Shown: one piece after another, positions 1-12,365 of the stretch | Layout: every line of letters starts with the position of its first letter | How positions within the stretch are numbered: the first letter of the stretch is position 1 | Assembly (NCBI GenBank): GCA_032622095.1 | Contig: CP136069.1 | Span: forward strand, 181,899,122 to 181,963,121 | Direction of reading: 5' to 3' | Length of the DNA: 64,000 bases | From: Siphonodentalium dalli | Taxonomy: Eukaryota; Mollusca; Scaphopoda; Gadilida; Siphonodentaliidae | Made by a program: the position numbers and the translations under genes | The notes under the pieces: generated by a model | The model's input: only the letters and a program-made list of their open reading frames with translations | Told to the model about the DNA's origin: nothing | Databases searched by the model: none

Positions 1-767
1 GCATAAAGAAACGAGAAAATATGGATATCAGCTTCCGAAATCTCTAAGAAAGGGCTTCCGTTTCAATGATATTCCTTGATTTTCAAGCCTGTTCTGAGTT
101 GACGGACATCACAATGTGCCATTCTGATCGACACCTGGCCATGGATATAACAAATGATAATTTTCTCACAATCACGGGGCATTTAAAGCAATGAACACTA
201 ATACTGAGTCCGTGCTTCCATAAATCGGATATATTTGTTGTGGTTTTACTTCATATGGATATCCATTTATGGAGTTACGTGACCTAAAATATGACAGGCC
301 AGTTCTGTGCACAATCTAGTGAGAACATTACTAAAGCAGTGAATAGTTTTAAAAATATTTGACCATGACATATGGATTTGAGCTAATTCTGAGAAATTGA
401 GGCTCCGAAATTAGTTAAACTCCCAAATTGGGATGCACATAAGTAGCAAAATACGAATCATAGAAAGGTTCCCTGTTCTGTGAACATCTACTAAATGTGT
501 AAACAAATGGATGGGCATGTGAAATGGAGTTTTGTTTTATATAAACATCCACGAAAAGCCATAATAAATTAAACATTTTCAGGAAAATCACCAAATTCCC
601 GTTTCTTGTTTCTTGTAGATTTTTGGCATGTTGTTTGTGACGGGTTTATGTACATATTCCTGCAAAGAAAGATCGTGTTGCAATTAGTTTGAGGTTTGCC
701 AATTTTTCTCTGGACTTTTGAACGGGTGACAGGCAATGTGTTTAACTGTTGTTTCCTCTATTGATAG
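1..767. other. Intron or 5' flank of the monooxygenase gene, no gene seen
   Basis: AT-rich sequence without an ORF or repeat I can recognise. The last part is a good 3' splice region: a pyrimidine-rich run from about 739 is followed by an AG at 766–767 that opens the first recognisable exon. Earlier exons of the gene (signal peptide, any DOMON domain) must lie upstream of the window. Confidence 0.5.
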
Positions 768-953
768 CTACTCAATCTTTGGAGATAAAGTTCAACAACT
801 TAGTCGTCCCAAAAGATGAGACTACGTACGAGTGTATGATGTACGACCTCCCGGCTGATCAGGACTACCACATCATCGCAGCGACACCTATCATCGACAA
901 CCCAGCCGTCGTCCACCATATCGTAGTATGGGCGTGCAACCCGAAACGTACCG
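768..953 (+). CDS. DBH/MOXD1-like copper monooxygenase, exon encoding start of the Cu_H domain
   Basis: Internal exon of a copper type II, ascorbate-dependent monooxygenase (dopamine beta-hydroxylase, MOXD1 and PHM family), which hydroxylates small substrates in the secretory lumen or outside the cell. It reads TQSLEIKFNNLVVPKDETTY, then a Cys, a HIIAATPII strand and VVHHIVVWAC. The adjacent HH pair corresponds to two of the three histidines of the first copper site, and the two Cys sit where the family's disulfide cysteines do. The acceptor is the AG at 766–767 and the donor is G|GTATGT after 953. The exon begins with two bases completing a codon and ends with one base, so it joins in frame to the exon at 6899. 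A DOMON domain, present in DBH, is not seen because upstream exons are missing from the window. Confidence 0.85.
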
Positions 954-1024
954 GTATGTAAAAACTAATAACTCACATATAAACTATTTATGCTTTGATT
1001 ATTTTTTGACTGGAGCGATTTGTA

Positions 1025-1424
1025 TTAACCCTTTACCCAACAAACCGGCCACAACCGGCCAAATAAAGCTTCAACAGCCTAAAATATCTTCGGTCTGTCT
1101 CAATAGAACCATACACATATGGATATCATTGGAACCGGCTCCTTGACCACATTGTGATAGTTACAGTTATGCCCTGTGCCAATGCATTCTCTTATATATG
1201 CGAGTCGACCATAGGTCGCCTCGCATATATAAGAGAATGCATTGGCCTAAAAAAAATCTTTTTTTAACACTTTTTACCATTTTTTCTTACATTCTTTAAC
1301 AATTTTATAATTTTTAATGTGTTAAGCCAATGCATTCTCTTATATATGCGAAGCGACCTATGGTCGACTCGCATATATATGAGAATGCATTGGCACAGGG
1401 CCCTTCTGTTGGGTTAAGGGTTAA
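1025..1424. mobile_element. TTAA-flanked MITE (piggyBac-like), copy 1, with two internal hairpins
   Basis: 400-bp non-autonomous element in intron 1. TTAA target duplications (1025–1028, 1421–1424) flank terminal inverted repeats beginning CCCTTTACCCAACA; the right end has one substitution. Inside are two hairpins in inverted order, 1178–1246 and 1326–1394, each with arms GCCAATGCATTCTCTTATAT and a short TCGACC-ATA-GGTCG centre, separated by an AT-rich spacer. TTAA targets with CCC termini are typical of piggyBac-type elements. A second near-identical copy lies at 13952–14350. Confidence 0.75.
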
Positions 1425-2744
1425 CACTTTCTACACTAAATACTCATTGATGAGTTTCAATTTTCCAACCCCTGGATTCCACGTCAGTGGCGCCAATCAG
1501 AATTCACTATTAATAGCACCAAGATAAAGGAGTCCAATCAAAACGATTAACGTAGCGTGATGTGACGTAATTCTGGGGAATACCGTATGCCTTCCGATAA
1601 ATGAAAAGTTGGTGGGAATACAATAGATTCAGTACCCGTATGCACCTGAGTGTGTATGTTTACGAAGACTGGTTAAAACTGTGTGGCTTTTTTCTCCTCT
1701 CGAAAACAGTACGATACGATCCACAATTAAAACCAATGTCATTTACACATTTCTTTAATGGAATGAATGCAGTATTGTAGTAACTCGAAATCGATAGTGT
1801 GCGCAGCCGAATTTTTATTCCACAACAATTTACGCGGAATCTCAGCCATTGACTACATATTATTGTACACCTCCAGGGGAATACAAGCAGATACTATCCT
1901 TGGTAACGTTGTCGACAAGAAAGATGACGTACATTATGTCAACGACCCGTTTCGGGTGATACCCAGATCATTAATTACTGGTTATTCATCAGACTTATAT
2001 CACAAAGCAGGTAGCGATAGTATCAACGAAGGTGACAGTCATGAATTGATTCTGACCTATCAGTGTAGAATAAATTCAGAACACAACATGCATCATAATA
2101 TCGAATCTGTTATCGAACTCGTTACGGGTGGCGGATAGTTGCATTTCCGCGAAAACTTGCCAGTGTACGAACGGACCATTAATGTTTGGCGTGCTTGTTC
2201 CACGCAAGAAATCATGGTTTTATTGTCTGTGAGATAAAATGACACACCTGTCAGCTACTCGCAAATGGCGACATGCGTAATATTATAGAGCGTGAGCTTG
2301 CCCTTACTATGGAACCCCGATTCGTGTATTTGTGCTAGTTTACCATGATCACTTGCTCATCGCGGCCGGTGATTTCTACATGCAGTGAGATGATTTCTCA
2401 GTCAAATTAAGCCCGCTGATCTAAATGTATATATCACCAATAAAACGGGCAATATAAACCCTTCGCATTATGAACGACAACAGATAAGTATTACGAATAG
2501 GGTACTATGTCACTATAATTTTTGTTATTTCTATTCGTTGTCCTTTTTCCCTATCCGTTGTTACTATTAGAGTTTTGGATTTTCGCCAAAACTCACAAAT
2601 ACACCATAAAGTAATAAGTTCGCGATCGTGTCTCAGCTTCTCGATGTGGGCGATGACTCTGAGATTATGTCCTCAAATTGTGATCGCCATGTGGCCTTAA
2701 TTTTTAAAGATACGGGCGGCCTACCTATGGATAGAGGTTTTAAA
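1425..2744. other. Intron 1 sequence, no feature recognised
   Basis: Mostly unique-looking sequence inside the monooxygenase intron. A 123-codon open frame at 1767–2138 matches no family I know, and neither end looks like a splice border consistent with the gene's phases. I treat it as a chance ORF. Confidence 0.4.
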
Positions 2745-2792
2745 ATAGTCACATCCACTAAAACCACCATAATTATAAAGAATCTATTATAT

Positions 2793-3772
2793 ATTTTGGA
2801 AGATCTGTGTGTGTGTGTGTGTGTTCGCGATGGACTCGAACACGGCTGGACCGATTTCGACCAACCTTGGTACGGACACGTAATTCGACCCGGGAACGAA
2901 CATGGGCCCGTCCATTTGTCCGTGCGGCGTCACCTTGACCTTCAAAACTCATATCTCGGGATCCGCAGTGCTAACACGCCGGAATTTAGCACTGCTATGC
3001 AGGGAGGATAACTCTATATTCATACGTTGACGAACGTAAGCAATTTGCAGGCAATTACGCATCGTGTATTTTCCCCAAAATTATAACAATTTGCAGGCTA
3101 TTAAGAATCGTGTATCTATCCCAAAATAAATCATTTACAATTTATGATATATAAATTTTGTTACAGCTGATATTCTTAGGTCTATTGTCGATAGATTTAT
3201 ATTTTGTATATTTACACCACGCATAGGCTCAAGTTGTTTACATTTACCCCGCGGGTCTGGAATCTCATCCAAGAATCCATTTAGCTGAAATGCTATTTCG
3301 CTGTTGGAATCTACCGGTGGCCCGGGCCCAAACCGTAAATGCCAACAACATCGACATTGTTCAACTTTGACGGCGAGAAAATAATTAGTTAAAATTTACT
3401 ACACAATGCTAATTTATCTTTACGTTGAAGCTTGATAATTAACGAGCGTGTGTATATGAGGCGCGTTTATACACTTTAGTGGAAATCAAATCGGGTAAAA
3501 CTGGCGGATTTTTACGGACGAAATTTGATACATAGGGTATCTCGGTATCCGCTGGGCCGATTTCCCGGTATCCGCTGGGCCAATTTCCACCATTTTTGGT
3601 GTGTTGGTGTTGGTAAACTGCCAGACGGATTTTGACGAAATTTGATACTTAGTGGTAATTGTTTCCAGGGAGTGTTTTGGACGGGTCAAATCGTGACCCC
3701 ACCTGACCTTGACCTTCAAAATGGTCAATTCAATGTCAAAGCCCGGACGAAGTCGGGTCACCTTCTAGTATT
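2793..3772 (+). repeat. Dispersed repeat block, plus-oriented copy, with (GT)n and CTAGAAGGTGACC end
   Basis: The block starts with TTTTGGAAGATCT and a (GT)n run (2806–2822) followed by GTTCGCGATGGACTCGAACA. It ends at about 3772 in the reverse complement of CTAGAAGGTGACCCGACTTC. The same two ends, in the opposite orientation, bound 31421–32193. CGACTTCGTCCGGG-like motifs recall the 3' regions of some RTE-type retroposons and their SINEs, but I cannot assign a class. The 3170–3420 segment has no counterpart in the other copy, so one copy carries an insertion or the other a deletion. Confidence 0.55.
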
Positions 3773-4065
3773 ATATAATAGTCACATCCACTAAAACAAC
3801 CATAAACATAAAGAATATTATATTATAGTCACATCCACTAAAACCGCCATAAACAGAAATAATATTATATAATAGTCACATCCACTAAAACCGCCATAAA
3901 CAGAAATAATATTATATAATAGTCACATCCACTAAAACCGCCATAAACAGAAAGAATATTATATAATAGTCACATCCACTAAAACCGCCATAAACAGAAA
4001 TAATATTATATAATAGTCACATCCACTAAAACCGCCATAAACAGAACTAATATTATATAATAGAC
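3773..4065. repeat. Tandem array of a 47-bp unit
   Basis: Six copies of a unit containing GTCACATCCACTAAAACCGC begin at 3781, 3828, 3875, 3922, 3969 and 4016, an exact 47-bp period. A single related unit lies at 2746–2794, on the other side of the dispersed block at 2793–3772. The block therefore sits within, or was copied together with, this unit. Confidence 0.85.
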
Positions 4066-6898
4066 AGATGTTGTTCTTATATAACTCATATCTATCGCGT
4101 AGATTGTATGTTATTGTCATGTTTGTACCCTTGGTTATGTAAACAAACATAAACAAGTTACGTTACGATTGTTTATAGACAAACACTGGAACTGCCATGT
4201 CGTCCAATGAAAATGTTCCGTTGGCCTGTGGAATGCGTAGATAAAATTATTGGCGCAATCAATATTCGCATTCAAATCGCACCAAATTGTATTTTAATCG
4301 ACCCATTCTACACGCTGTCAGTTCAGAATGAAGCTAATCCACGGTACTTCGTGATTGGGAAATGATCAGACAAAAAACGTCTACATAATATAATTGTAAT
4401 CGCAATGAGATGAATATAATGTGCCGTATATGAATATACAAATTTGTGTCTTACGCTTTTGATCCAGTCAGGGCTACCTGTCCTCAGGGATTTTACTCGT
4501 CTTTTACAAAGTTTTAGCTAATATCCATGTAATTTATTTTTCAGATAGGTTGTGTTTTATTCACGTTACTGTTTATGTACATATTCATTGTTTTACGAGT
4601 CAGTTAAGAGCTTAATGCTCATGTTTGTAATTTAAAATGCCTGACTTTATAAATAAAGCTTTTGAACTTTGAACTTTGAACTTAATGTTCAATCTAGTTA
4701 GTATTTTCTCCTAACCTACATGTGTTAATTCATACCAAATAAGGATTATCACGACGAATCGTAAGTGTGAGTTGTAACTTCTTCTCATGTCACCAGTGTT
4801 ATCAACAAGGCATCCCAGATAGTGTCACATGTGCGCAAGTTGTTAGTTTCATCATAATTCCTTGAGGGAGAGCGACGACTTCAGACTGCCAACGCCACAC
4901 GATGGAACTCACAACTGACAATGATAAGATTGGTTTTTAAATCGTTTTATTTACTCAACAAGTCCATCATCAAATGTAATGGTAATGGGAATGCTTTACT
5001 TTTCAAAGTAATGGTAATGGCAATGCATTACATTCAGTTTTCCATGTAATGGTAATGGTAGTGCAAAAAATGTCAAGTAATGGTAATAGTAATGCATTAC
5101 TTTGCAATGTAATGGACCCTTCCCTGATTGTAAGTTGTAAGCGCACCAAATTAGGAGTTTTACAACCGACGTGAAGCGCGCGAATCTAAATAAGGAAATG
5201 GCGCAATATCGTGACTCGTCTTATAAACAATCCACTGCGCTTTTTGCGAGAAACTAAACAACAGTCGACCTGTATTTTCTCGGACACAAAACGTGTTTTG
5301 TGAATAATATCGCATTCATATCATCATTATGCTATACTATTAGTATATTCTTGAGAAAAATATCATTATTTGATAAATGTTATTTCTAAATTATAACCTA
5401 TAACGAAGGCCGCCCGTCCCTTTAATCTATTAGTAGCAATCAACTAATTCGTCGACGTGAAACACGAGAATCTTGCGAAACACAAGGCACTAAGCTTTGA
5501 CATGATAACATAAAAATTAAGTAGATAAAAGTTCAGCCGACCACAGTGTCCCCCGACAACGTGGCAAGTCAATACCGCTTTGTTAAAGAAATAAAAAAAA
5601 ATGTTGAAATGTTCGAAATGGTTAATAATTCCCTAAAACAATAATATATTTTCCCCTCATCTATATATGTTGCACATCTCCAATATGTGGGTAACAGTAC
5701 TCTGAAGTTTCAAATATCTACGACCAAAAACTGTAGGAGGAGTTGATTACACCATGAAGGTACCCCTACAGACAATTATATAAAAACAAGTCGAAAAGGG
5801 TTAATAACTCCGTCAAAAAATAATCACGACACGAAGAGCCGTAATCCCCTTACTGCGAGTGACAAGCACGATTGTCTCACAATCAGAATCGTAGTCATTT
5901 CTGCGAAAAGGTTTTTGAACCGTCCGAAAAAATTACGACTGCAAATAGATATTCGTAATAATCTGTCGTCGTTCATTATGCGAAAGGTGTTTTATTTAGT
6001 CCCACGTGTTCAAATAAATTTCCGTGCTGTGGTGTTGTTTCTCCAATCTTCAATAATAAGCTATGGAAACCGAGATTGGTAACAATTGGCGGAGTGACTG
6101 AAGTGACTGGTTATAATCTTAGATGTGAAATTCTTATTTTTATAGGATAATTCTTGGGTTTAAATATCAGACAATGTGGAATTTTTGTCCTTTTATAAGA
6201 TTGGTTATCTCAAAAACCCTCATATATTTGACAGGAAAACCTAAAATCTTCAAAAAAATGTCCAAACATGTTTCAGCGAATAGCAAGCAGGCTACGGACA
6301 TTTAAAGCAAGACCATTCAAACTGATTAGTTTTTCTTCAATACCACGGATAATATATGTACGGCAAAAATAAGGAATATCTACACGAAAACCAGGTGGGC
6401 AATTTTTCAGATCAAGTTTCCTACAAAAAATAGAAATGGACATAAAAACACTGTATCACTCAACCGACGATATTTCATGTTGTGTAAACAGTATTTATTC
6501 CATATTAGTCATTATATATTACAAAAACAAGACAAATATGAACAGTGATTATATGAAAGGGTTCGACAACAAGCTTTAAGCTTTTGGGAGTCGTTTCCGA
6601 TTGGCTTATGACAAGGTCCATCCTGTGAGAGTGATTTTAAAACAGTTCAATTGTTTTCAAATAAATGTGGGCTTCAGGTTTAAAATTTTTGACGTTTTAT
6701 CGCGTGTACTAGTCTACTCACATGATGGACCGGTTCGATAGGTGTATCAAGATAAGGTAGTTTCATATGGAATGATTTGGGTTATGTGGGAGTATGTTGG
6801 AAGGGTATGGTGGTTGTCAGATGAATATATAGTAGTTTTATATGGAAATATTTGGTTATGCGAAAATAGTTTAGGGAATTTCATTTTACATTGGATAG
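4066..6898. other. Rest of intron 1: retroposon-like tail and GTAATGG simple repeat
   Basis: No coding signal. At 4640–4682 an AATAAAG-like sequence runs into three copies of TTTGAAC, a tail typical of non-LTR retroposon 3' ends. At 4965–5112 a degenerate GTAATGGTAATGG repeat recurs. The remainder is AT-rich and unremarkable. The pyrimidine-containing stretch near 6879–6896 serves as the 3' splice site of the next exon. Confidence 0.45.
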
Positions 6899-7071
6899 AT
6901 GTCACCTATAAAGAGTCCGGTGTGCCTTATAAATGCGGGATGACACCCGATGACTATGGTAACTGCCTCTCCATGCTCATCATATGGACCATTGGAATAG
7001 ATGGAATTTGCATGAAGGATGACCTAGGTGTGAAGTTCGGACTTGGTGGGTTCAAGAAGGTAGCACTTCAG
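6899..7071 (+). CDS. DBH/MOXD1-like monooxygenase, exon between the HH pair and the third Cu_H histidine
   Basis: Chosen because it links the neighbouring exons in phase: acceptor GATAG at 6894–6898, donor CAG|GTGAGA after 7071. The first two bases AT complete a GAT codon with the G left by the exon at 768–953, and the exon ends on a codon boundary before the IHWNNP exon. It encodes two family cysteines (PYKCGMTPDD, then YGNC), an IIWTIGIDG segment matching the family's AW-x-x-G region, and LGVKFGLGGFKKVALQ leading to the next copper-ligand strand. The open frame extends upstream to 6742, but that part is intronic. The WTIG segment is more divergent than in vertebrate DBH. Confidence 0.75.
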
Positions 7072-8139
7072 GTGAGAGGAAACATAATTCAAGTCGATAA
7101 CAAATGTTTTTATGACCGATCTGATAGTTTATTCCCAAATTATTATATACAGCATAAGATAACACAAAACTGACGCGTCCCCATATGCCCAAACCAATTT
7201 ATTTGCATACACATGTATATATACGTATACTCCATACTTGTATATACGCCTCACCCATGACAATTCAGCCGCTCTATATACTCGTTCACCACATTCGTGA
7301 TCATACGGTCACTCCTTTTATACCACTTAACCTCACCATTGGCCATATGGTCACTCATGTATGCATATTGGTCACAACCATGAACATATAGCGACTCAGC
7401 ATAATTATACATGCACACCCCATGCATGAACATAGTTACTTCAGATATACGTATACACATCATAAATGGCCATACAACCATTCTATTTATACCAACACCC
7501 CGCACACACAGCCATTCATACACTTCAGACGTGCATATACATCACCTCACACACACGGTCATTCTTAAACTCCAAAATTGCATATACAGCTCACACATAA
7601 TTCAGCGACTCACTGTATAATATGCATACAATCCATCCACGAACATATATATACTCCCTGTATACATATACACGACATATAGGCATGCACATCCCACCCA
7701 TGACCACAATTGCACTCCAGGTATGCATACACATTTCAACGACCATGATTACTAAAGATAGTTCCATTGTACTTGAAAAAATAGTCCAAACATGAAAAAA
7801 ATATTTTTTTGCCGATGTTGATGCCATGTTTGTGATAGAAAATCAAATAGTTCTGTTAATGTCAGTGGTTACAATGCATCAGCAATGTTAGTATTCATTG
7901 GATAGAAGGCATATTGTTCATTTTTACTCATCAACCACATCTTGTAAGCGAATACAGGACACGCTGGGGTAATACCTACCATTTTCCATAGTTTGGATGC
8001 CATTTTGGCAACCATTTGAGCCAAGGTGAACTGTTTGGTTCCATTGTGTTGGAATATTCATAATTAGTGGAATAATTAACTTACAATCACAGTTATATTC
8101 ATTTATTGTTGAAATATGACTAGAATCCCAATGGTGATT
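7072..8139. repeat. Degenerate minisatellite (7185–7740) and plain intron
   Basis: From 7185 to about 7740 the sequence is a loosely repeating mixture of CATACACAT, CATGACCA, GGTCACT and TATATAC words with a period near 40 bp. It is too diverged for a firm unit. It produces overlapping ORFs on both strands that I regard as artefacts. 7741–8139 shows nothing I recognise. Confidence 0.4.
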
Positions 8140-8780
8140 TTTGGTGAAATTTCATACCGAGTTCTGTATAATCTGATTTGTGAGGGATCTTAAGGGGTGG
8201 GGACTCAACGAAAAGTCATAGTTCTAAATTGCAGAAACCGATCTTAAAAAAGAAATTAGTGAAACACGTCCAATTTCCACTTCCGACTGCCATTTTGGTG
8301 GCCATCTTGGACGGAGAGTTCTAATTTTAGCCTAAAAATGTGTTATTATCTATTATTTTCACAAAAATATATACATTTTTATACATTTGACGGGGGGGGG
8401 GCTAGGTTTCTCAATCGGTTAGGTGTACAACTCCAAGCCGTTCGGCCTCCGGCGCTGGCGATACGGGTCAGAGACGTGGCGACATGGGGGGGGGTTTGGG
8501 GGGGGGTGTCTCACCCCCCCACCAACTTTGGTCAAAATTTTCAACAGTTGGAAATTTCAATACCTGCCAAAACAATATTGTCACACATTTGGTCAACATT
8601 GTCATTGGAATTGTCATCAGTTGTAAATTTTCCAACCTAAGTGGGGTGTCAGGTTTGAAATTTCCAACTCTAGGAATGCTTGAGGCTAGTCTAGATGCTA
8701 GGATTTTGCGATTTTCTTGTTCAGATAACAAAATTTTCCCACACCGGGCCGAACCATGGTCGACCCGGTGTGTCATTTTC
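8140..8780. repeat. Dispersed repeat, diverged duplicate of 9530–9700, with G/C homopolymer runs
   Basis: Contains a CTGCCATTTTGGTGGCCATC motif (8288–8310) that recurs in related form near 26470, 26640 and 42410. The run GGAAATTTCCAAC followed by CTAGTCTAGATGCTAGG at 8655–8702 returns at 9616–9672. Poly-G or poly-C runs at about 8392–8401, 8487–8506 and 8513–8520 are unusual for this AT-rich window. Confidence 0.5.
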
Positions 8781-8828
8781 TCTCCCCCGTGTCCAATACA
8801 AAAATGATAATAAGTTTAACAATATAAC

Positions 8829-9007
8829 AATAACATGATTTTGGAGGGCGTTATGGTTTATTAACGGCCCGGCTGGAATGATTAACAGCCCAAGGGCCTA
8901 TTAGCGGCCCGAGACGAAGTCGAGGGACGCTAATAGGCCCGAGGGCTGTTAATCATTCCAGAGGGCCGTTAATAAACCATAATGCCCGATGAAATCATGT
9001 TATTACT
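8829..9007. mobile_element. Foldback palindrome of about 180 bp
   Basis: Two arms of about 85 bp read as near-perfect reverse complements. They start from AATAACATGATT (left) and end with AATCATGTTATT (right) and contain CGGCCC and GGGCC motifs. The centre is near GAGACGAAGTCGAG. It lies between the two related copies at 8140–8780 and 9530–9700, so it may have inserted into one duplicated unit. No coding potential. Confidence 0.75.
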
Positions 9008-10202
9008 ATTATTACCACAGTTTTGGACATTTGACCCATTTGAGGATTTAGTGGAATAATGAAGTAGATTAAGAGAGAAATATTTTCAAGAACATTTAAA
9101 TTTGATACCATTTGACTTGTCAGCTGACACGGACTGACGGAGTCTCGAAAATAGGACAGGGGAAAACCCAGCATTGGAGACGAGTAACAACCAATGAGAG
9201 GTTGGCAGCTAAAATTATCAATGCATACTTACGCTTGATACAATAATTCAATCATATAGCGTGAATTCCAATCATAAAACCACTATAGTGTCGAGGAAAT
9301 CGGATACATCTTCCCATTATTTTCTTGAAATAAACACGCCACATCGGAAGTTGAAGGGACGTAACTCTCGCGATAATAAACGAGATCTATAGTTTCCGGG
9401 CGGCGGGCCGATATTGAACTAGGCTTCTCATTATCGGCCCGCGGCCCGCTGTTTTGGTAACAATACGCTATTTGGAACGCCCCGAAAAACATTATCAATG
9501 GCCTAGAGAACGCCCTATAAAGTGGTAATAATATTTTACTACATTTGGTCAAACTTGTAGACTGAAATGGTCATCAGTTGCAGAAATTTTCAAATCTGAG
9601 GGGGAGTATGAGGTTGGAAATTTCCAACACTATAGGAAAGCTTCAGTTGAGGCCAGTCTAGATGCTAGGATTTGCGATTTTCTTGTTCAAATTTCGTGTG
9701 CATTTGTATGGAGTTAGACCACTAGATGTTAGGATTTATGCAGTGTTTCAGGTTAAAATATCTGAATGTTCTCAAACTGGGACTATATAGAACCATGGTT
9801 TATGAAGATATAGGATATTAGGCGTAAGAGCACTGATGGGCAAGGGGGGGGGTGCAAATGGAATTATGCAAAAGTTGTGTTCGGACTGATTCTGATTCAA
9901 GGGGGGGGGGGTGCAGTTGGAATTTCCCAATGTGGACACCCCCCGAACGGAAACCCTCTAGCCACGTCTCTGATTCCATCGTGGCTTTGTAATTAGAAAT
10001 CGTTATCTGGCGGAGTTGCCAATTACTCGCCGATGGCCGGTGGTTTGCCACACATGGTCGACGAGTTTATTTGAGATTGAAATCACTGTTAGCCGTAAGT
10101 GTGAAGATTTGCTCCACAACTAAAACTGGAAATGTCGTTATATAGCCTTGGTTGCTGGAAGCGACATTACACCCCAATCAACCAATCAATCAATCAATCA
10201 AT
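9008..10202. repeat. Second copy of the 8.1–8.8 kb repeat, then a retroposon-like 3' tail
   Basis: 9530–9700 duplicates 8570–8730 with divergence. G-runs at 9845–9854 and 9901–9911 precede a short stretch shared with the 8.4-kb block (CCACGTCTCTGA and G-runs). At 10080–10202 the sequence ends in GGAAGCGACATTACACCCC and an (AATC)n run, the form of many invertebrate LINE/SINE tails. No ORF supports a coding part. Confidence 0.4.
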
Positions 10203-10689
10203 ATACATTTGATTTTCTCACTATAATTAGCATCAATCTGACTTAGTGCCCCTTCGAAAAAACGGTGACCATGTTGCTTGGTGAGTGCACTGCCACTTTT
10301 GTCGTGTTAACACAAGGGGTGGTCCGGAAAAATATACCGGACACTAGGCGCTTTTTTATTTTTTCCGCTCTCTGGGTACCCACCACCCCCTAATTTTTAT
10401 TTTTTCCGATTCTGGGGTAGGGACCCATCCACTTCAAACTGCTTCAAATTACTATTTTACTTAATTGTCCTGATCTTATCTGATCTATGTTCCGTATCAT
10501 GATTATGGAAGTATTCCTACTTTTTATTTACCAATAAGGCTGTAAAGTTTCAAGGCAATTCGCCCGTATTGTGCTTATTTTAACTAGCATAGGCTGGAAA
10601 ATAACACGAATAAACCAACATATCTTCGCCAAAATAAGTTCGCAATCGATATCGACCAGTAATATTCACATAGGTTCATATAAGACATG

Positions 10690-10827
10690 AACGGCGGTTT
10701 CAATGTGGTCATGGGATTTTGACCGCGAGAAAAATTCAGCAAACTGCATGAACCCCGAAGGGGTTCATGCGGAGTTTCCTGATTTTTTATCGCGGTCAAA
10801 ACCCATGACCACGTTGAATCCGCCGTT
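10690..10827. mobile_element. Foldback palindrome of 138 bp
   Basis: Starts AACGGCGGTTTCAATGTGGT and ends with its near reverse complement, with an almost absent loop at GAACCCCGAAGGGGTTC (about 10750–10766). A few mismatches lie in the arms. No terminal coding sequence and no obvious target duplication. Confidence 0.75.
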
Positions 10828-11429
10828 TATTATTTATATTTATATACTTACGCTCTTTAAAACACTTCTCCATATATGTCCGTTATTTCGTCAAAAACAC
10901 TTTTTCAAATATCTCCGTTATTTCGTTTATAAAATTATTTCCTATTTCTATATTTCGCTCTATATTACACCCTATTTCGCTGTATTTTCCTATTTCGATT
11001 TTTCGTGCTATTTCGCTGTATTTTCATATTTCGCTTTTTCGTTGTATTTCATATTTCGATAATTCGCTATATTTGACATATTATGGGATATGGGATTATA
11101 TGATAACCAACATTCTGATAGTCAATCGAACATCTCGTGCCACCCGTGCTCGCGATTAGATGCCACTAGCCATTCAATCGTGAACCTCTATTACATATTG
11201 TTTGCTATCAAATCCTTGGCGTATTGGCTGACTAGATACTCAAGCAGTCGGTAATGTCCGACAATCCCCGGTGATTTCCGGGACCAATGTGTTCATAAAC
11301 ATATGAACGACATTGAAAGTGACGTCACGTTACGTTCATATGTTTATGAACGCATTGAATAAGGGGCGTGTCTACCGTAACGCTATGGGGAAATCGGAAG
11401 AGATATCAGGTGTATGTAAATATATTGGA
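10828..11429. other. TATTTCG-rich low-complexity stretch and plain intron
   Basis: Between 10890 and 11070 the words TATTTCG and CTATTTC recur every 12–16 bp (a degenerate simple repeat), giving a Phe/Tyr/Ile-rich spurious ORF. The ACGTTCATATGTTTATGAACG palindrome at 11330–11352 repeats GTTCATAAACATATGAACG from about 11291. Otherwise nothing seen. Confidence 0.4.
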
Positions 11430-11802
11430 TTAACCCTTTCAGTGCCAGGTCCGATTTTTGTATCAACCCATATACCCTGTGCCAATGCATTCTCTTATAT
11501 ATGCGAGTCGACCATAGGTCGCCTCGCATATATAAGAGAATGCATTGGCCTAACAATTTTTCATCATTTGTTATTATTTTTTACGATTTTTTACGATTTT
11601 AATAATTTTTTCTTATATTCTTTAACAGACTTATTTTGTAGGTTTAGTGCCAGGGAATCTTACGTTTTTCATGGGCATCAAAATTATTACTATGAATACT
11701 TGGTGATAGTTTTTTTTTTTTTTATTTTTTTTTTTTTAGGGCCGATTTTACAGACCGTAAAATAGGGCCGATGAGATCGGCCCCTGGCACTGAAAGGGTT
11801 AA
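11430..11802. mobile_element. TTAA-flanked MITE of a second family carrying one hairpin
   Basis: TTAA (11430–11433 and 11799–11802) flanks terminal repeats starting CCCTTTCAGTGCCAGG, perfect at both ends over this stretch. Inside, 11474–11549 is the same hairpin found in the 1025–1424 element (GCCAATGCATTCTCTTATAT arms). Here only one hairpin remains, followed by the AT-rich spacer. The outer repeats differ from those of the 1025 and 13952 copies, although the first six bases agree. Confidence 0.75.
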
Positions 11803-12165
11803 TTGATTTTGAATTATATCCGTTATTCCGTTTTTATGACGCGGGCCACAGTGAAAGAGTGTAAATCTGGTAAGTCGTAAGTTTGTTTATTCGTGTCATT
11901 ATCCGCCCATAATTAACTTATAATATGTTATTATGAATCGATAATGACACTGAAACACTCTCATTTTCAGTTCGGTATGGACCCAAATGTGGCGATTCAA
12001 CGCCGATTATGGACATAACAAATCCTATTATAAGCCGATAACGTGATGATTTTAGGGAGAACAGGCTGGCTCATGACACAATCGTGATTGCAACCCAAGT
12101 CAAGTGGCAGGGCGGAAATAGCATTTCCCATGTTATGGAATTTGGGAATGTGGTAGTCATGAAAC

Positions 12166-12278
12166 ATTTTTCAGGATTTAGTCGGAAATATGGCTTGTTG
12201 CCATTCATCGGAAAGCTCTCACTGAGAGCTTTCCGATGAATGACAACAAGCCATATTTCCGACTAAATCCTGAAAAAT
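12166..12278. mobile_element. 113-bp near-perfect palindrome just upstream of an exon
   Basis: Arms beginning ATTTTTCAGGATTTAGTCGG pair with the right half, leaving a 1-nt centre at 12222 and one mismatch that I can see. It ends 87 bp before the exon at 12366 and so sits close to that exon's branch-point region. In RNA it would form a stable stem. Confidence 0.8.
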
Positions 12279-12365
12279 TACCCATAATTCTGCTGTGGTT
12301 AAGGAGTCGATTATTTAGGGTATTACTGTAGTTCTCCATCAATCAACTTTGCACACCTATTGCAG

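Noticed and set aside
1767-2138. 123-codon ORF in intron 1
   Set aside because: No family resemblance and no splice sites matching the gene's phases; length is within chance for 64 kb in six frames.
3486-3761. Minus-strand ORF with repeated IGPADTGK-type peptide
   Set aside because: Falls in the dispersed block shared with 31421–32193; the peptide repeat comes from a duplicated CCAGCGGATACCG word.
6742-6898. Upstream part of the 143-codon ORF containing a monooxygenase exon
   Set aside because: Only 6899–7071 shows the family pattern and matches both neighbouring phases; the earlier part is intron.
8338-8807. Four overlapping ORFs around the G/C homopolymer runs
   Set aside because: Overlap on both strands within a dispersed repeat; composition follows the homopolymers.
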